64,000 nt of DNA from Ezakiella peruensis (GCF_900215725.1 NZ_LT962471.1:62273-126272), one strand, 5' to 3'. Shown: positions 16,440 through 25,820, numbered from the stretch's first letter. A program made the numbers and translations. Notes: generated by a model from the letters alone, not told the origin.

Positions 16440-19400
16440 AATTTTAACAAGTCCACTTCGTTTTCAAAGAGGCCTGTAATTGATTGGTTTATGATTTTAA
16501 ATTCTTGATAGTTTCCTATATTATTAGTCTTGGAGCTCAATCTACCATAGTCTGATTTTAAATCTATAGATTTTAAGTCTTGGCGTACACCAGAAGCTCT
16601 GATGGCTTTTACTAGCATCAATAGAGTTTTACACTTTTCTTTAAAATCCATTGATTTGAATTTAAAATCTATATTTTCGATTTTATCATCTTGGAATAAA
16701 TTCAAAAATGATTTTTTAAATACAGATGTTTTAAATTTATTCACTATTATATCAAACGTATTGTATACAAGTTCTTCCGTTAAATCTTGTATCCTTTCAA
16801 TTGTTAGGTAATCATTCTCACTGGATTTATCAATTTGCTTTATTGCCCATTCATTTTTCTTTGGTAATATTAATTGAAGTGCACTCCTTAATTCCAATGT
16901 TTTGTCACTTCCACCAGTTATAAAATAATAAGATCCATCTATTTTTAACAAAGTTCTCATCTTTACTACAGGATATACTACTCTATAATCTTCAATTCCG
17001 AATCTATCTTTCAAATATTTGCTAAATATTTCATCACTCAATTTTTTATCATTCTTTTGCTTAGCGTATATTTCTCTTTCAACTGGCATTAATTTTCTTT
17101 CTATTTTATTTTTTGATTTAATATCCAACACTGCAAAGCAAGCCTTGTTTATATTAGTATATCCACCATATTTTTCTATTGAGCTCTTAGGCCCCTTATC
17201 TTTTAGAGGGCGACTTCCTTTGTTTTTTCTTTGCAGGGTAGCATTAAATAGTGCACCACTTTCTATATAATTCATGCGAGTAAATCTGTAGTTGGTCCCC
17301 TCTAGTTCTTTTCTTATTCTCTTGATGCTAGCATTTTTAACAGTGCCTTTTTCATCGTCTGCTATCCATGCTGTATAGCCCCCGCGCTTTACGTCATATT
17401 TAAACATGTTTTCCAAGTTATAACTTCTAGCTTTCTCTTGTTTTTTGACAAAGTTCATGGGGTCTTTGGTAAATTTTGTATTGTAGACATTGCCAACGAT
17501 TATATTTATATAAGCGTCATGCATGTGGTGGAGGTCATTGACTGCACGGCATTTTACTATATCAAATTCCTGTCTGAATCTGCTAGCATTTTCTGCCTTA
17601 GAGTAAACTATTTCTGAATTTTTGCAAATGGTTTTTAAGAGATTTGCTGTTTCTTTGGTAGCCTGCCTGGTCTCAACTATTTGCCTGGATATAAATTGGA
17701 CAAGTTCATCATCAGTAAATCCTGTCCTACGTGTAAGTCTGGTATATTTCTTTTGACCAATTAGTCCCTTGTCATATAGAATTTTCCAATAAGCATAGCA
17801 ATTTTTATTTAAAATCTCATCCGGTATTGGGTATGAATTGCCTTTCTTGCTATTTAAATCTTTCTTAACCAAAACTCTGTTTTCAATTGAATCATCATAG
17901 ATTTTTGACTTTGGATAAATGTGGTCTTGGTCATAGATGTTTTTCGATGAGAGTTCTGAAATATCAATTGGCTCAAGACTATACATACACCTGCCAAGCT
18001 GGGTGTAGTAGAGATAAAGATTGTCCCATCTGAATTTGTTTTCCTCTTCTCCTTCGATTTCACTTAAAAGATAGCTATATCTTTCTTCGCCGATTTCTGA
18101 TATAAAGGCTTTTTTGCCATCCTTGTAAAATTTTAAGAGCTGATTTTTTCTAGATTCTTTTCTAGCCTTGACTTCTTCTTTGCCCCTGGCCATTTCAATA
18201 AAGATTTTCTTGGAATCAGTGCCCATTATATTTTTAATTTCATCAACTATTCTTAGACTTTGCCATAACATTCTCTTAACTGAAGGTGATAAATAAAGCT
18301 CATCAACCATCTCATAGGAGAGTTTTCTATCGTCAACTGGATTTAACTTTTGAATTTCCTCTGTAAAAGTGAAGCTGGCGCTCATTAATTCCATTAAGTT
18401 TAAATTGTACTCACGCATAAAATGGATTATAGATCCTCTTTCGCCTGTAATTTTATTGGCGCCTTCTAAACCTGTGAGTAGTTTTTTACTTAATCTGCCC
18501 CAGTCTTTATAATTTAGGCCAGCCATCTTTTTGATTTCTGAATCTGTAAAATACTTGCCGTATCCCGCCTTTATTTTCTTTTGCAAGTAAGATTTGTCAT
18601 CTCCATAGAGGACGATTAGCTTGATAATTTCTTCGATTTTATCCCTATAGTCGTCGCTGTCAACCTTGTCCCCAACAATGGCCTTAAAATCGTTATAAGA
18701 GTTTAGCCCTTGTTTAAAATCCCCATCTGTGCCGGACAATAGGATTTCTCCATTTATATTAAATTCTTTTTTGAGAAGATTAGCGACAGCCTTTAATGTT
18801 ACTTTTTTCCTGGTCTTAAAGAGTTGATCGAAGATTTTCTTCTTCATTTCTTCAGTAATAGGAAGATCATTTAATTTTAAATTGTTGAGTTCATTTAAAA
18901 CCATATACTCATTGTAGAGAAGCGAGGCCTTTGGTAGAACTTTTTCATCTTTTAAATATGTGCACCTGCCAATTAAGCTATCTATAAACTCTTCCCTTGA
19001 AGAATCCAAATCAACTACATCTTTAAAATTCCATGGCGTGATTTCGCTGTCCTTTTGCTTCTTAATCCAAGCATATTTTGAGTTAGGATTTAAAGGCCCA
19101 ACATAATATGGAATCCTAAATTCCATAATCGAAGCAATCTTGTCGCAAACGCTTCCATATTCATCGGATACGTTTAAAAATTCATGGTGTTTGGATTGGT
19201 TTTCAAGGATCTTATTTAGCTCCATAAGTTTCAATTGATAAGGTATAACTCCATTATCAGAAGATTTTATCTTTGGCATGAAATTTTTAAATTCCATATC
19301 CCTTAGCATTCCATCTATTAGTTCAAGGTCAGCTTTGCTACCATTAACTTTATTAATTTTGTATTTTATAGTTTCTAGGTGCTTTTTAGCAAACTTATAA

Positions 19401-20548
19401 AAAGCTTCTTGGTCTGTAAACTTATTCGCCTTCACTCTCTTGTTATTGGATATACTTGACTTGGTATATGAAACATAGTTATCGTTTACTTTTTCACTCC
19501 TAAAGATGTCGAAGTAGGCTGATTTATGGTACTGTCTAACTAGGCGCTTAAATTCCTTGAGGTCCTGGCCATGCTTGTTATATTTTTTTACAAAGGCGTT
19601 AGAAATGTACTTATTGCCATCTTTTGATTTATCGGCTTCTTTTAATAAATTTTCAAGTATAGATGAGTCATAGATTTCTTTTAATATATTTACAAGGGCA
19701 ATTTTATCCCCAAGGGCTAACTCGTAATCGCTATATTTATCATCAAAACTCGTCGTAGAAAAATCCACTGATTTGATTGCCGAATCATCAAAGTCTTCAG
19801 GATTTTCAAATAGATCTACTAGCTTTTGAGAGCTACCAATCATAATAGCAGATACTGCCTTTAGAAATTTTGTATCTCCAATAACACTTTTAAGTTCTTT
19901 CTTTTTTGCGGTCTTGTTTAACTTAGGATCTGTAAGTATATTTATCAAATTTTCATTATCAAACTCAAGATCAAGACCGTATTCATCATTTAAGTGGACC
20001 TTTAATTCATTTAGAGAATTTTCAAAGGAGCTCTTTGTATCAAATTTTTGTCCTTCAAAAATAAAGTGGCCACGATTTTTAAGTAAGTAATGGCAAGCTA
20101 AATAAACCAGTCTAATATCTTTTTTGCTATCATCTTCAATCAAGTCCATAAGGAGATGGTGGATAGTCGGATATTTTTTGTGGAAGTTCTTGTCTTTAAA
20201 ATCTTTATCATTAAATAAAGTGTACTTGGACTTTAACTTTTGATCTTTGTCCTCCATATAAAGGTCGCTGTTATCTAGACGCAAAAAGAAATTTGGATCT
20301 ACTTTAGCAACTTCCTCTGCAAAAAAATCTTGCAAGAGACTTAAGCGTTCTTTTTTGCGGTCAAGTCTTCTCCTGGCCCCTCTTTGCCCTCGTCTTTCTT
20401 CAGCAGTTTTGGCATCATCAAAAAGACGAACTCCCCACATCTTCTTGGAGTTGAATTTTAGAACATTGTAAGCCTCGTCTGTTACTGCCCAGCCAACTGA
20501 TGATGTACCTATATCAAGTCCGATATAATAATCTTTTACTTTTGTCAT
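16436..20548 (-). CDS. cas9: Cas9, RNA-guided DNA endonuclease (type II-A)
   Basis: 1370 aa, close to the Streptococcus pyogenes enzyme in length. All nuclease residues are present: RuvC-I D12 in YIGLDIGTSSVGW, RuvC-II E785 in IFIEMARG, RuvC-III H1008 and D1011 in HHMHDAYIN, and HNH H876 in YDQDHIYPKS. The arginine-rich bridge helix (RRGQRGARRRLDRKKERL) follows RuvC-I. The protein ends with the conserved INQSITGLFENEVDLL. It uses a tracrRNA:crRNA duplex, encoded just upstream (20598) and at 13783-14545. RBS GGAGG precedes the ATG. The PAM cannot be read from this sequence; the PAM-interacting region (about residues 1130-1340) has no pattern I can match to a known PAM. Confidence 0.99.
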   Translation of the reverse strand: MTKVKDYYIGLDIGTSSVGWAVTDEAYNVLKFNSKKMWGVRLFDDAKTAEERRGQRGARRRLDRKKERLSLLQDFFAEEVAKVDPNFFLRLDNSDLYMEDKDQKLKSKYTLFNDKDFKDKNFHKKYPTIHHLLMDLIEDDSKKDIRLVYLACHYLLKNRGHFIFEGQKFDTKSSFENSLNELKVHLNDEYGLDLEFDNENLINILTDPKLNKTAKKKELKSVIGDTKFLKAVSAIMIGSSQKLVDLFENPEDFDDSAIKSVDFSTTSFDDKYSDYELALGDKIALVNILKEIYDSSILENLLKEADKSKDGNKYISNAFVKKYNKHGQDLKEFKRLVRQYHKSAYFDIFRSEKVNDNYVSYTKSSISNNKRVKANKFTDQEAFYKFAKKHLETIKYKINKVNGSKADLELIDGMLRDMEFKNFMPKIKSSDNGVIPYQLKLMELNKILENQSKHHEFLNVSDEYGSVCDKIASIMEFRIPYYVGPLNPNSKYAWIKKQKDSEITPWNFKDVVDLDSSREEFIDSLIGRCTYLKDEKVLPKASLLYNEYMVLNELNNLKLNDLPITEEMKKKIFDQLFKTRKKVTLKAVANLLKKEFNINGEILLSGTDGDFKQGLNSYNDFKAIVGDKVDSDDYRDKIEEIIKLIVLYGDDKSYLQKKIKAGYGKYFTDSEIKKMAGLNYKDWGRLSKKLLTGLEGANKITGERGSIIHFMREYNLNLMELMSASFTFTEEIQKLNPVDDRKLSYEMVDELYLSPSVKRMLWQSLRIVDEIKNIMGTDSKKIFIEMARGKEEVKARKESRKNQLLKFYKDGKKAFISEIGEERYSYLLSEIEGEEENKFRWDNLYLYYTQLGRCMYSLEPIDISELSSKNIYDQDHIYPKSKIYDDSIENRVLVKKDLNSKKGNSYPIPDEILNKNCYAYWKILYDKGLIGQKKYTRLTRRTGFTDDELVQFISRQIVETRQATKETANLLKTICKNSEIVYSKAENASRFRQEFDIVKCRAVNDLHHMHDAYINIIVGNVYNTKFTKDPMNFVKKQEKARSYNLENMFKYDVKRGGYTAWIADDEKGTVKNASIKRIRKELEGTNYRFTRMNYIESGALFNATLQRKNKGSRPLKDKGPKSSIEKYGGYTNINKACFAVLDIKSKNKIERKLMPVEREIYAKQKNDKKLSDEIFSKYLKDRFGIEDYRVVYPVVKMRTLLKIDGSYYFITGGSDKTLELRSALQLILPKKNEWAIKQIDKSSENDYLTIERIQDLTEELVYNTFDIIVNKFKTSVFKKSFLNLFQDDKIENIDFKFKSMDFKEKCKTLLMLVKAIRASGVRQDLKSIDLKSDYGRLSSKTNNIGNYQEFKIINQSITGLFENEVDLLKL

Positions 20549-20563
20549 AAGTTACCTCCATAC

Positions 20564-20592
20564 TTGACAAATAAATTATCCCATGCTATAAT
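20564..20592 (+). promoter_or_regulatory. Consensus promoter of the tracrRNA
   Basis: TTGACA (20564-20569) and TATAAT (20587-20592) are separated by exactly 17 bases, a perfect sigma-A promoter. It points away from cas9 and toward the anti-repeat. The cas9 promoter must overlap on the other strand (GATAAT near 20575-20580 is a candidate -10). Confidence 0.9.
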
Positions 20593-20597
20593 ATGTA

Positions 20598-20695
20598 TGA
20601 AATTACATGACGAGTTCAAATAAAAATTTATTCAAACCGCCTATTTATAGGCCGCAGATGTTCTGCATTATGCTTGCTATTGCAAGCTTTTTTAT
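20598..20695 (+). ncRNA. tracrRNA
   Basis: The anti-repeat starts with TATGAAATTACAT (20596-20608), identical to the complement of the CRISPR repeat, then GACGAGTTCAAAT, which pairs with the repeat's GTTTGAGAG end with a bulge as in other type II-A duplexes. Four hairpins follow: AATAAA-AA-TTTATT (20619-20632), GCCTA-TTTA-TAGGC (20639-20652), GCAGA-TGT-TCTGC (20654-20666) and the terminator GCTTGC-TATT-GCAAGC plus T run (20672-20695). Transcription should start near 20598. The RNA base-pairs with pre-crRNA for processing and holds the guide in Cas9. Confidence 0.95.
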
Positions 20696-20735
20696 TGCCA
20701 AAAATTATAGCTACATAATATCTTTTGACTTGCAT

Positions 20736-20758
20736 CTTGCTCTTTTAGCAAGATTTTT
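20736..20758 (+). terminator. Second terminator after the tracrRNA
   Basis: CTTGCT-CTTTT-AGCAAG followed by ATTTTTAT, about 45 bases beyond the first tracrRNA terminator and sharing its CTTGC core. It would define a longer read-through form. Confidence 0.7.
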
Positions 20759-20837
20759 ATTTAATCATTTGCAAATCACTTTAATATATTATATCACATT
20801 TGACCTAAAATTTCATTGACTTTACACTTAAAAAATA

Positions 20838-20866
20838 AAAACTCACGTTAAAAACGTGAGTTTAAT
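20838..20866. terminator. Two-way hairpin terminator
   Basis: TAAACTCACG and CGTGAGTTTA flank a TTTTTAA-type loop with T-rich flanks on both strands. It would separate the tracrRNA region from the DUF1846 gene and its repeat-filled 3' region. Confidence 0.6.
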
Positions 20867-20876
20867 ATACCCATAT

Positions 20877-21186
20877 ACATAATTTGCGAGATTTCTTAAT
20901 AATTTGCGAGGAAATTTCGTTTTAAAATCATTTTTGTCTTTCTACATAATTTGCGAGGGCCGTAAGATTCTCTAATCAACATCACGCATCCGCGTTCGTT
21001 TCTTGAGGATCTCTGACACGAGACCTGCTAGCCAATCGGTCAAAAAATTTGGTCACCATAATCTCGTCCTCGCGGCATCGAGCCTGCTCGTACGAGGTGT
21101 CCACAATAAAGTGGACGGTACATGGCTACATATATATACATTGAATAATTAATATGTTTTTATATCTCCTCTTTCCTTTTCCACAT
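20877..21186. repeat. Mosaic of truncated palindromic elements
   Basis: Three left ends occur in tandem (AATTTGCGAG at about 20881, 20902 and 20948). They are followed by the GGCCGTAAGATTC / GAGGATCTCTGACAC hairpin module, CTGCTAGCCAATCGGTC cut off by another module, and GTCCAC-AATAAA-GTGGAC at 21099-21116 with the conserved tail GGTACATGGCTAC. No gene is visible. Confidence 0.8.
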
Positions 21187-21315
21187 AAATTTCGCTGGAA
21201 AATTTGATGAGATTTGGAGTGGACGAATTTTTTGCCGACGCAGGTGTGCTTGGTGCACATCGAGGAGGCAAATAAATTGGGGCCGCTTCAAAGGTCGCAA
21301 ATTTAACGTGAAATT
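21187..21315. repeat. Nested palindromic element, copy 4 (after the DUF1846 gene)
   Basis: The left end is AAATTTCGCTGGAAAATTTG and the right end CGCAAATTTAACGTGAAATTT, an inverted pair. The apical stem is TGTGC / GCACA (21245-21249, 21254-21258). It runs directly into the stop codon of the gene at 21316. Confidence 0.8.
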
Positions 21316-22782
21316 TTAATAGTCGGAGGTTATGTCGATTGCTAGTTTCCTGAATAGTTCATAGTCAATCGTAGGCAATATCCCCGTCGAATGTCCTTTA
21401 AGTCCAGAGAGTCTCTTTAGGTTTCCAATACTTACCTTGGCGGAGGGGTTATACATTTGGCTAGTAGCCAAAGAAATTAAAACCTCTTCCAGATTGAGCT
21501 GGGTATTGGAATTTTTTTCTATATCTCTTTTCATATCGAGAATTGGATTTAAAATGGCTGGATCAATCATGTGGAGTTCGTCAGGCAGGCCTGAAATGAA
21601 TTTCAGGGCATTTAAAAGTGCGGCTGCAGCTGAGTCCATGAGTTCGGATTCCTTGCCTGTGATGACCTGGCCGTCTTCGAGTTCAAGGGCGGTTATGTTT
21701 TTTACAATGCCCTCTTCATTGAAGATTTTCTCCTTGCGTTCGCGAGCAGCCTTAGTGGAGACCCTTTCTTCTGCTTTGAGGTTAAGCTCGTCCATTAGCC
21801 GCCTGATGTTGGCAAGCTCATCTCCATTTAACATATATTTTTTGTATTCAAATTGAGCGTTCAAATACCGCCTTATGATTTCTTGCTTGGCTGCCTGCCT
21901 GCAAACTTCGTCATCAATAATGCCGTCTTTGATGCAATTAACTCCCATATCCGTTGGCGACTTGTAGGCGTCCGCCCCCATAATCCTGTCCAGCATGCGT
22001 TTTAAGATTGGGAAATTTTCTATGTCGCGATTGTAATTAATAGCGATTTCCCCATAGGCTTCCAGATGGTATGGATCAATTTGAATAACGTCTTTTAAAT
22101 CTGCGGTCGCAGCTTCATAGGCCATGTTAACCTCGTGCTTTAAGGGCAGATTCCAAACTGGGAAAGTTTCAAACTTGGCATAGCCAGCCCTGACTCCGCG
22201 AATATTTTCCAAATAGAGTTGGGAAAGACAAGTTGACATCTTGCCCGAACCCGGTCCAGGCGCAGTAACAACTACGATTGGCCTGGTCGTTTCTATATAA
22301 GAGTGCTTGCCAAAGCCCTCGTCTGACAAAATCGTGTCGATGTCGTTGGGAAAACCAGCTGTATCTTCGTGCTCGTAAGTTTTGATGCCGTCTGCATTTA
22401 GCTTTCTGATAAAGCCATCCACATTTTCGTGCTTGTAATAACGATTGATGACCACAGAGTTGACCATGATATGCTTTTCCTTGAGTGTGTCGATCAGCTT
22501 CATGCACTCGGCCTCGTAGGTCATGCCTGTGTTGTTGTTCATCTTGTTGGTCTCGATATCATAAGCGCGGATGGCAATTACCACCTCAAGCTTGTCGCGG
22601 AGCTCTTCAAAAAGGGCAAACTTAATATCAGGATCGTAGCCAGGCAAAACGCGTGAGGCGTGCATATCGCCCAAAAGCTTGCCGCCAAATTCAAGATAAA
22701 GCTTCTCAAACTTGCCGACCCTGTCCAAAATCTTTTTAGATTGCTCCTTTAAATATATTTCATTAGAAAAACCAATTTTCAT
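21316..22782 (-). CDS. DUF1846 family protein
   Basis: 488 aa, full length for this conserved Firmicute family of unknown function, with the recognisable start MKIGFSNEIYLKEQSKKIL and the segments GGKLLGDMHASRVLPGYDPD and VVTAPGPGSGKMSTCLSQLY, the latter a P-loop-like glycine-rich turn (GPGSGKMS). It is soluble and probably an enzyme, but no reaction is established. It appears monocistronic. Its 3' end borders a palindromic element. Confidence 0.9.
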   Translation of the reverse strand: MKIGFSNEIYLKEQSKKILDRVGKFEKLYLEFGGKLLGDMHASRVLPGYDPDIKFALFEELRDKLEVVIAIRAYDIETNKMNNNTGMTYEAECMKLIDTLKEKHIMVNSVVINRYYKHENVDGFIRKLNADGIKTYEHEDTAGFPNDIDTILSDEGFGKHSYIETTRPIVVVTAPGPGSGKMSTCLSQLYLENIRGVRAGYAKFETFPVWNLPLKHEVNMAYEAATADLKDVIQIDPYHLEAYGEIAINYNRDIENFPILKRMLDRIMGADAYKSPTDMGVNCIKDGIIDDEVCRQAAKQEIIRRYLNAQFEYKKYMLNGDELANIRRLMDELNLKAEERVSTKAARERKEKIFNEEGIVKNITALELEDGQVITGKESELMDSAAAALLNALKFISGLPDELHMIDPAILNPILDMKRDIEKNSNTQLNLEEVLISLATSQMYNPSAKVSIGNLKRLSGLKGHSTGILPTIDYELFRKLAIDITSDY

Positions 22783-22843
22783 ATTATCACCTGGGATAAT
22801 TTTATCAAATTAAAGGATTTATTGCAATAAAAAATCTTCCAAT

Positions 22844-22870
22844 AAAAAACCTGCGTCGGCAAACGCAGGA
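22844..22870 (-). terminator. Terminator of the second MATE gene
   Basis: On the minus strand CCTGCG pairs with CGCAGG around a short loop and is followed by TTTTTTATT, six bases after the stop codon at 22876. Confidence 0.85.
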
Positions 22871-22875
22871 TAATT

Positions 22876-24249
22876 TTATATTCTTAAATTGACTTCCTCT
22901 CCCCTCATGCCTGGCAGGAGGATTTTCTTGCGCCCGTACATATAATTTATAAATAGAGCGATCGATGCCAGAGCCCAGGTAACAGGATAGGAAATGTAGA
23001 GGATAAGCCTGGTTTGATACATTTGAAAGACCGTCATTAGCCAAACAATCCTGAGGCCGCAAACTGCAACAAGGGTAATAATCATCGGCGTAATGGAGTA
23101 GCCCATGCCACGAAGGACACCAACTTGGACATCCATAATACCGCAAAGAGCATAATAAACAGCCACGATTGACAAACGCTCTAGCCCATAGACCACAACG
23201 TTTGGATCATTGGTGTATAGATTTAAAAGTGGAGTTCCCACAGCGTAAGCGCCAATGCCCATGGCCAGACCAATCACTGCAACCACAGCTAGGCAAGTCT
23301 TATAAATCTTGGAAACGCGTTCAAAATTTCTGGCCCCCATATTTTGACTGGTAAAACTCAGAGCCGTTTGATAAATTGCGTTCATGCCCATGTAGACAAA
23401 GCCCTCCACAGACCCAGCCGCAGTATTTCCCGCCATTACCACTGGTCCAAAAGAATTGATGGCCCTTTGGATCATGATATTTGAAATGCTAAACATGGCT
23501 CCTTGCAAACCTGCAGGCAGACCAATCTTTAACATGGCCCCAACCTTGTGCCAATTTAAATTTAATTTCTTGACATCCAGCCTCATTAGGTCGTCGCCCT
23601 TCATCAGACTCATGATGATCAAAACCGCAGACAAGTATTGGCTGATAACAGTCGCCCAGGCAACCCCAGCCACGCTCATCTTAAAGACAATTACAAATAA
23701 TAAATTAAAAATAACATTGACTACCCCTGACAAGGTCAAAAAGTACATAGGCCTCTTGGTGTCGCCCGCCGCCCTCAAAAGGGAAGCGCCAAAGTTAAAG
23801 ACCATAAAGCCCGGCATGCCAAGGAAAAATATCCGCAAATACTCAGTCGCCAAGTCCAAAACTTCAGGCGGAGTGTCCATCCACTCCAGCAAAATCCTGG
23901 ACGTAAAAACGCCAAAGACCAAAACCAAAATCCCAGAAATCACCGACAAGCTAATGGACGTGTGCAAGGTATCCTGTGAGTTCTCATAATCTCTGGCCCC
24001 CAAATACCTGCCCATAACAACCGACGCCCCAATGGAAATACCAATAAAAATATTAAGCATCAAATTTATAATAGCCCCCGTTGACCCAACCGCCGCCAGG
24101 GCGTGGTCAGAGGCAAACTTACCAACTACAATAATGTCCGCCGCATTAAACATCAATTGCAAAATCGAAGTCAGCATAAGCGGCAGAGCAAATAATATAA
24201 CAGGCCCCAATAAAGGCCCCTCTAACATCTCAACTCTCTTGTTAAACAT
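22876..24249 (-). CDS. MATE family efflux transporter
   Basis: 457 aa from the ATG at 24249, chosen because GGAGGGG lies eight bases upstream; the frame is open for 20 further codons without a ribosome site. Twelve hydrophobic helices; it begins EMLEGPLLGPVILFALPLMLTSILQLMFNAADIIVVG, the hallmark of the NorM/DinF-type branch. It probably exports cationic compounds. It differs clearly from the MATE protein at 11582 and is flanked by terminators, so it is a single-gene unit. Confidence 0.93.
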   Translation of the reverse strand: MFNKRVEMLEGPLLGPVILFALPLMLTSILQLMFNAADIIVVGKFASDHALAAVGSTGAIINLMLNIFIGISIGASVVMGRYLGARDYENSQDTLHTSISLSVISGILVLVFGVFTSRILLEWMDTPPEVLDLATEYLRIFFLGMPGFMVFNFGASLLRAAGDTKRPMYFLTLSGVVNVIFNLLFVIVFKMSVAGVAWATVISQYLSAVLIIMSLMKGDDLMRLDVKKLNLNWHKVGAMLKIGLPAGLQGAMFSISNIMIQRAINSFGPVVMAGNTAAGSVEGFVYMGMNAIYQTALSFTSQNMGARNFERVSKIYKTCLAVVAVIGLAMGIGAYAVGTPLLNLYTNDPNVVVYGLERLSIVAVYYALCGIMDVQVGVLRGMGYSITPMIITLVAVCGLRIVWLMTVFQMYQTRLILYISYPVTWALASIALFINYMYGRKKILLPGMRGEEVNLRI

Positions 24250-24341
24250 TGCATGTCCCCTCCAATATATTCCGTAATTATACCACAATTTTTTTACATA
24301 TTCAATCAACTTCGTAAGTCGTAATAATTTTTTAACAAATT

Positions 24342-24374
24342 AAAAAGTCGAGAGTTAATTAAACCCTCGACTTA
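24342..24374 (-). terminator. Terminator of the C39-like peptidase gene
   Basis: On the minus strand AAGTCGAG pairs with CTCGACTT, with a TTTAATTAA loop, followed by TTTAATTTG. Confidence 0.8.
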
Positions 24375-24411
24375 GTATATAATTATATTTTGATATTTCT
24401 ATAGAAATCTT

Positions 24412-25221
24412 TTATTTTCTAGTAGCACCAATTATATATCTATTGTTACCATTGGAATCGACAGTATTTAATATATCCATCAATGTATCAAATGAAATAA
24501 ATTGGTATCCATAATATTTCCCATCCTGTTCACCATTATTATCCATAATCTTTATTCCCAAGCTTGATGTGGGAACTTGGTCATTATAATATATGATTGT
24601 AATATAATGGCCACCAGATTTTTCATAATTATAATAAGGAAGTTTTTCCATAAGAGCATTGACTACAGGAGCATGACCTCTTGATAAGCTTTCTAATATA
24701 AAATTGTGCAAGTCTTTATATGTGGGTTTTGTAATATATGTCCATTTGCTGTCAGTATACTTATTAAAAGTATCTCTCATTTGATAAACCATTGTACCCG
24801 AACTTGCACTAGTTCCCATCTCTTCAGCTAATGTTTCTTGTTTACTAGAAAGATTGTCTCCGGCGACTTTGCCTTGATCATTTGAATAATAAAGTGATGT
24901 TAATAAACTTGCAGGACCACAATAATAGTCCTCAATTTGCTTAAACATTTTAACTCTATTCTTGCTTGCTTTTAATTCTTTTGAATATTTAGAACCCGAA
25001 ACCACATAGTCGTAATAATTATATCTATTCCTGGCAATAATTTCTATCATTTCCATTGCAGATTCTGGATTTAATTCTAAATCTTCTCTAAACTCTTTTA
25101 ATTCCATATATTCATCAAGCACTTGTTTTTTAACTTTGTTAAATCCTTCTTCTGATTTAATCGCAAGAATAGGACTTGCAAAAAGTATCAGTGCAACTAG
25201 TAATGCAATTACTCTTTTCAT
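24412..25221 (-). CDS. Secreted C39-like cysteine peptidase
   Basis: 269 aa with a signal peptide (residues 1-20, ending ILA). The C-terminal domain is papain-like peptidase C39-like: catalytic Cys101 in EDYYCGPASLL, His205 in SGGHYITI and Asp227 in IMDNNGE. There is no ABC transporter part, so this is a free secreted enzyme rather than a bacteriocin-processing exporter. RBS AGGAGG. It starts nine bases after the end of an interrupted small exported protein gene (25231-25563), so the two form an operon and may act on or with each other. Confidence 0.85.
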   Translation of the reverse strand: MKRVIALLVALILFASPILAIKSEEGFNKVKKQVLDEYMELKEFREDLELNPESAMEMIEIIARNRYNYYDYVVSGSKYSKELKASKNRVKMFKQIEDYYCGPASLLTSLYYSNDQGKVAGDNLSSKQETLAEEMGTSASSGTMVYQMRDTFNKYTDSKWTYITKPTYKDLHNFILESLSRGHAPVVNALMEKLPYYNYEKSGGHYITIIYYNDQVPTSSLGIKIMDNNGEQDGKYYGYQFISFDTLMDILNTVDSNGNNRYIIGATRK

Positions 25222-25230
25222 AATATCCTC

Positions 25231-25563
25231 CTAACTATTTATATAAACAATTCCCTTGTATACAATTTCAAGCAAATCCACATTAGTCCTTGGATCTGGA
25301 ATTTTATTTACAGTATAAATTGGTATATAGCCACTATAATATCCATCATTATAATAATACCTATTTTCATAAGTATCTGTTGCCAATCTATACACTGTAA
25401 CTCTTACCTCTTTATAATTTCCTCCCGTTCCTGGCCCCACTCCTAAAAACTCTACGCCTATTTTCTATTCATATATGAAACCATTAACATTATTTGCCAT
25501 TATATTTTGTGTTAAAAATATAATGCACAAAATGCACAATATGAAGAAAGTAGTTTTTTTCAT
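25231..25563 (-). pseudogene. Small exported protein interrupted by one in-frame TAG
   Basis: From an ATG with AAAGGAGG upstream, the frame encodes a signal peptide (MKKTTFFILCILCIIFLTQ, then NIMA) and NNVNGFIYE, then TAG at 25465-25467 (codon 33), then continues without another stop through GPGTGGNYKEVRV and YYSGYIPIY to IVYKGIVYINS. The whole frame would be 110 residues. Only one base change separates it from an intact gene. The later part could also start at GTG 25440 but without a signal peptide. I do not recognise the family. It is first in a two-gene unit with the C39-like peptidase. Confidence 0.75.
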
Positions 25564-25789
25564 AATATCCTCCTTTTGTTGATTCGATTTTAATTTTCTA
25601 GCGAAATAGTACGAACGCAAAATCTATTTCACATTCCTTGCGTCAAATTGCATTTTTTAATCTAAATGTAAACATGACATCTTCTTCTATAATTAGTATA
25701 TCATAAAACAGATTATGCGTCAAGCCATTAAAGCGTTTCTTGGATATTTAGTTACGATTTAAATCTTAATTTCTCATAAATTTTTCCCC
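25564..25789. other. Intergenic stretch
   Basis: It holds the ribosome site and presumed promoter of the unit at 24412-25563. Otherwise it is AT-rich with no recognisable feature. Confidence 0.4.
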
Positions 25790-25820
25790 AATAAAAAACC
25801 AGCGAAATAATTTCGCCGGT
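25790..25820 (-). terminator. Hairpin terminator
   Basis: On the minus strand ACCGGCGAAAT pairs with ATTTCGCTGGT and is followed by TTTTTTATT. It is the second of two terminators after the lipoprotein gene at 25970. Confidence 0.7.

Noticed and set aside
20607-20819. Small plus-strand protein gene upstream of cas9
   Set aside because: The stretch is the tracrRNA with hairpins and terminators; the frame is incidental.
25465-25467. TAG read as pyrrolysine
   Set aside because: No pyl genes are seen, no methylamine enzyme is involved, and a single nonsense mutation is the simpler explanation.
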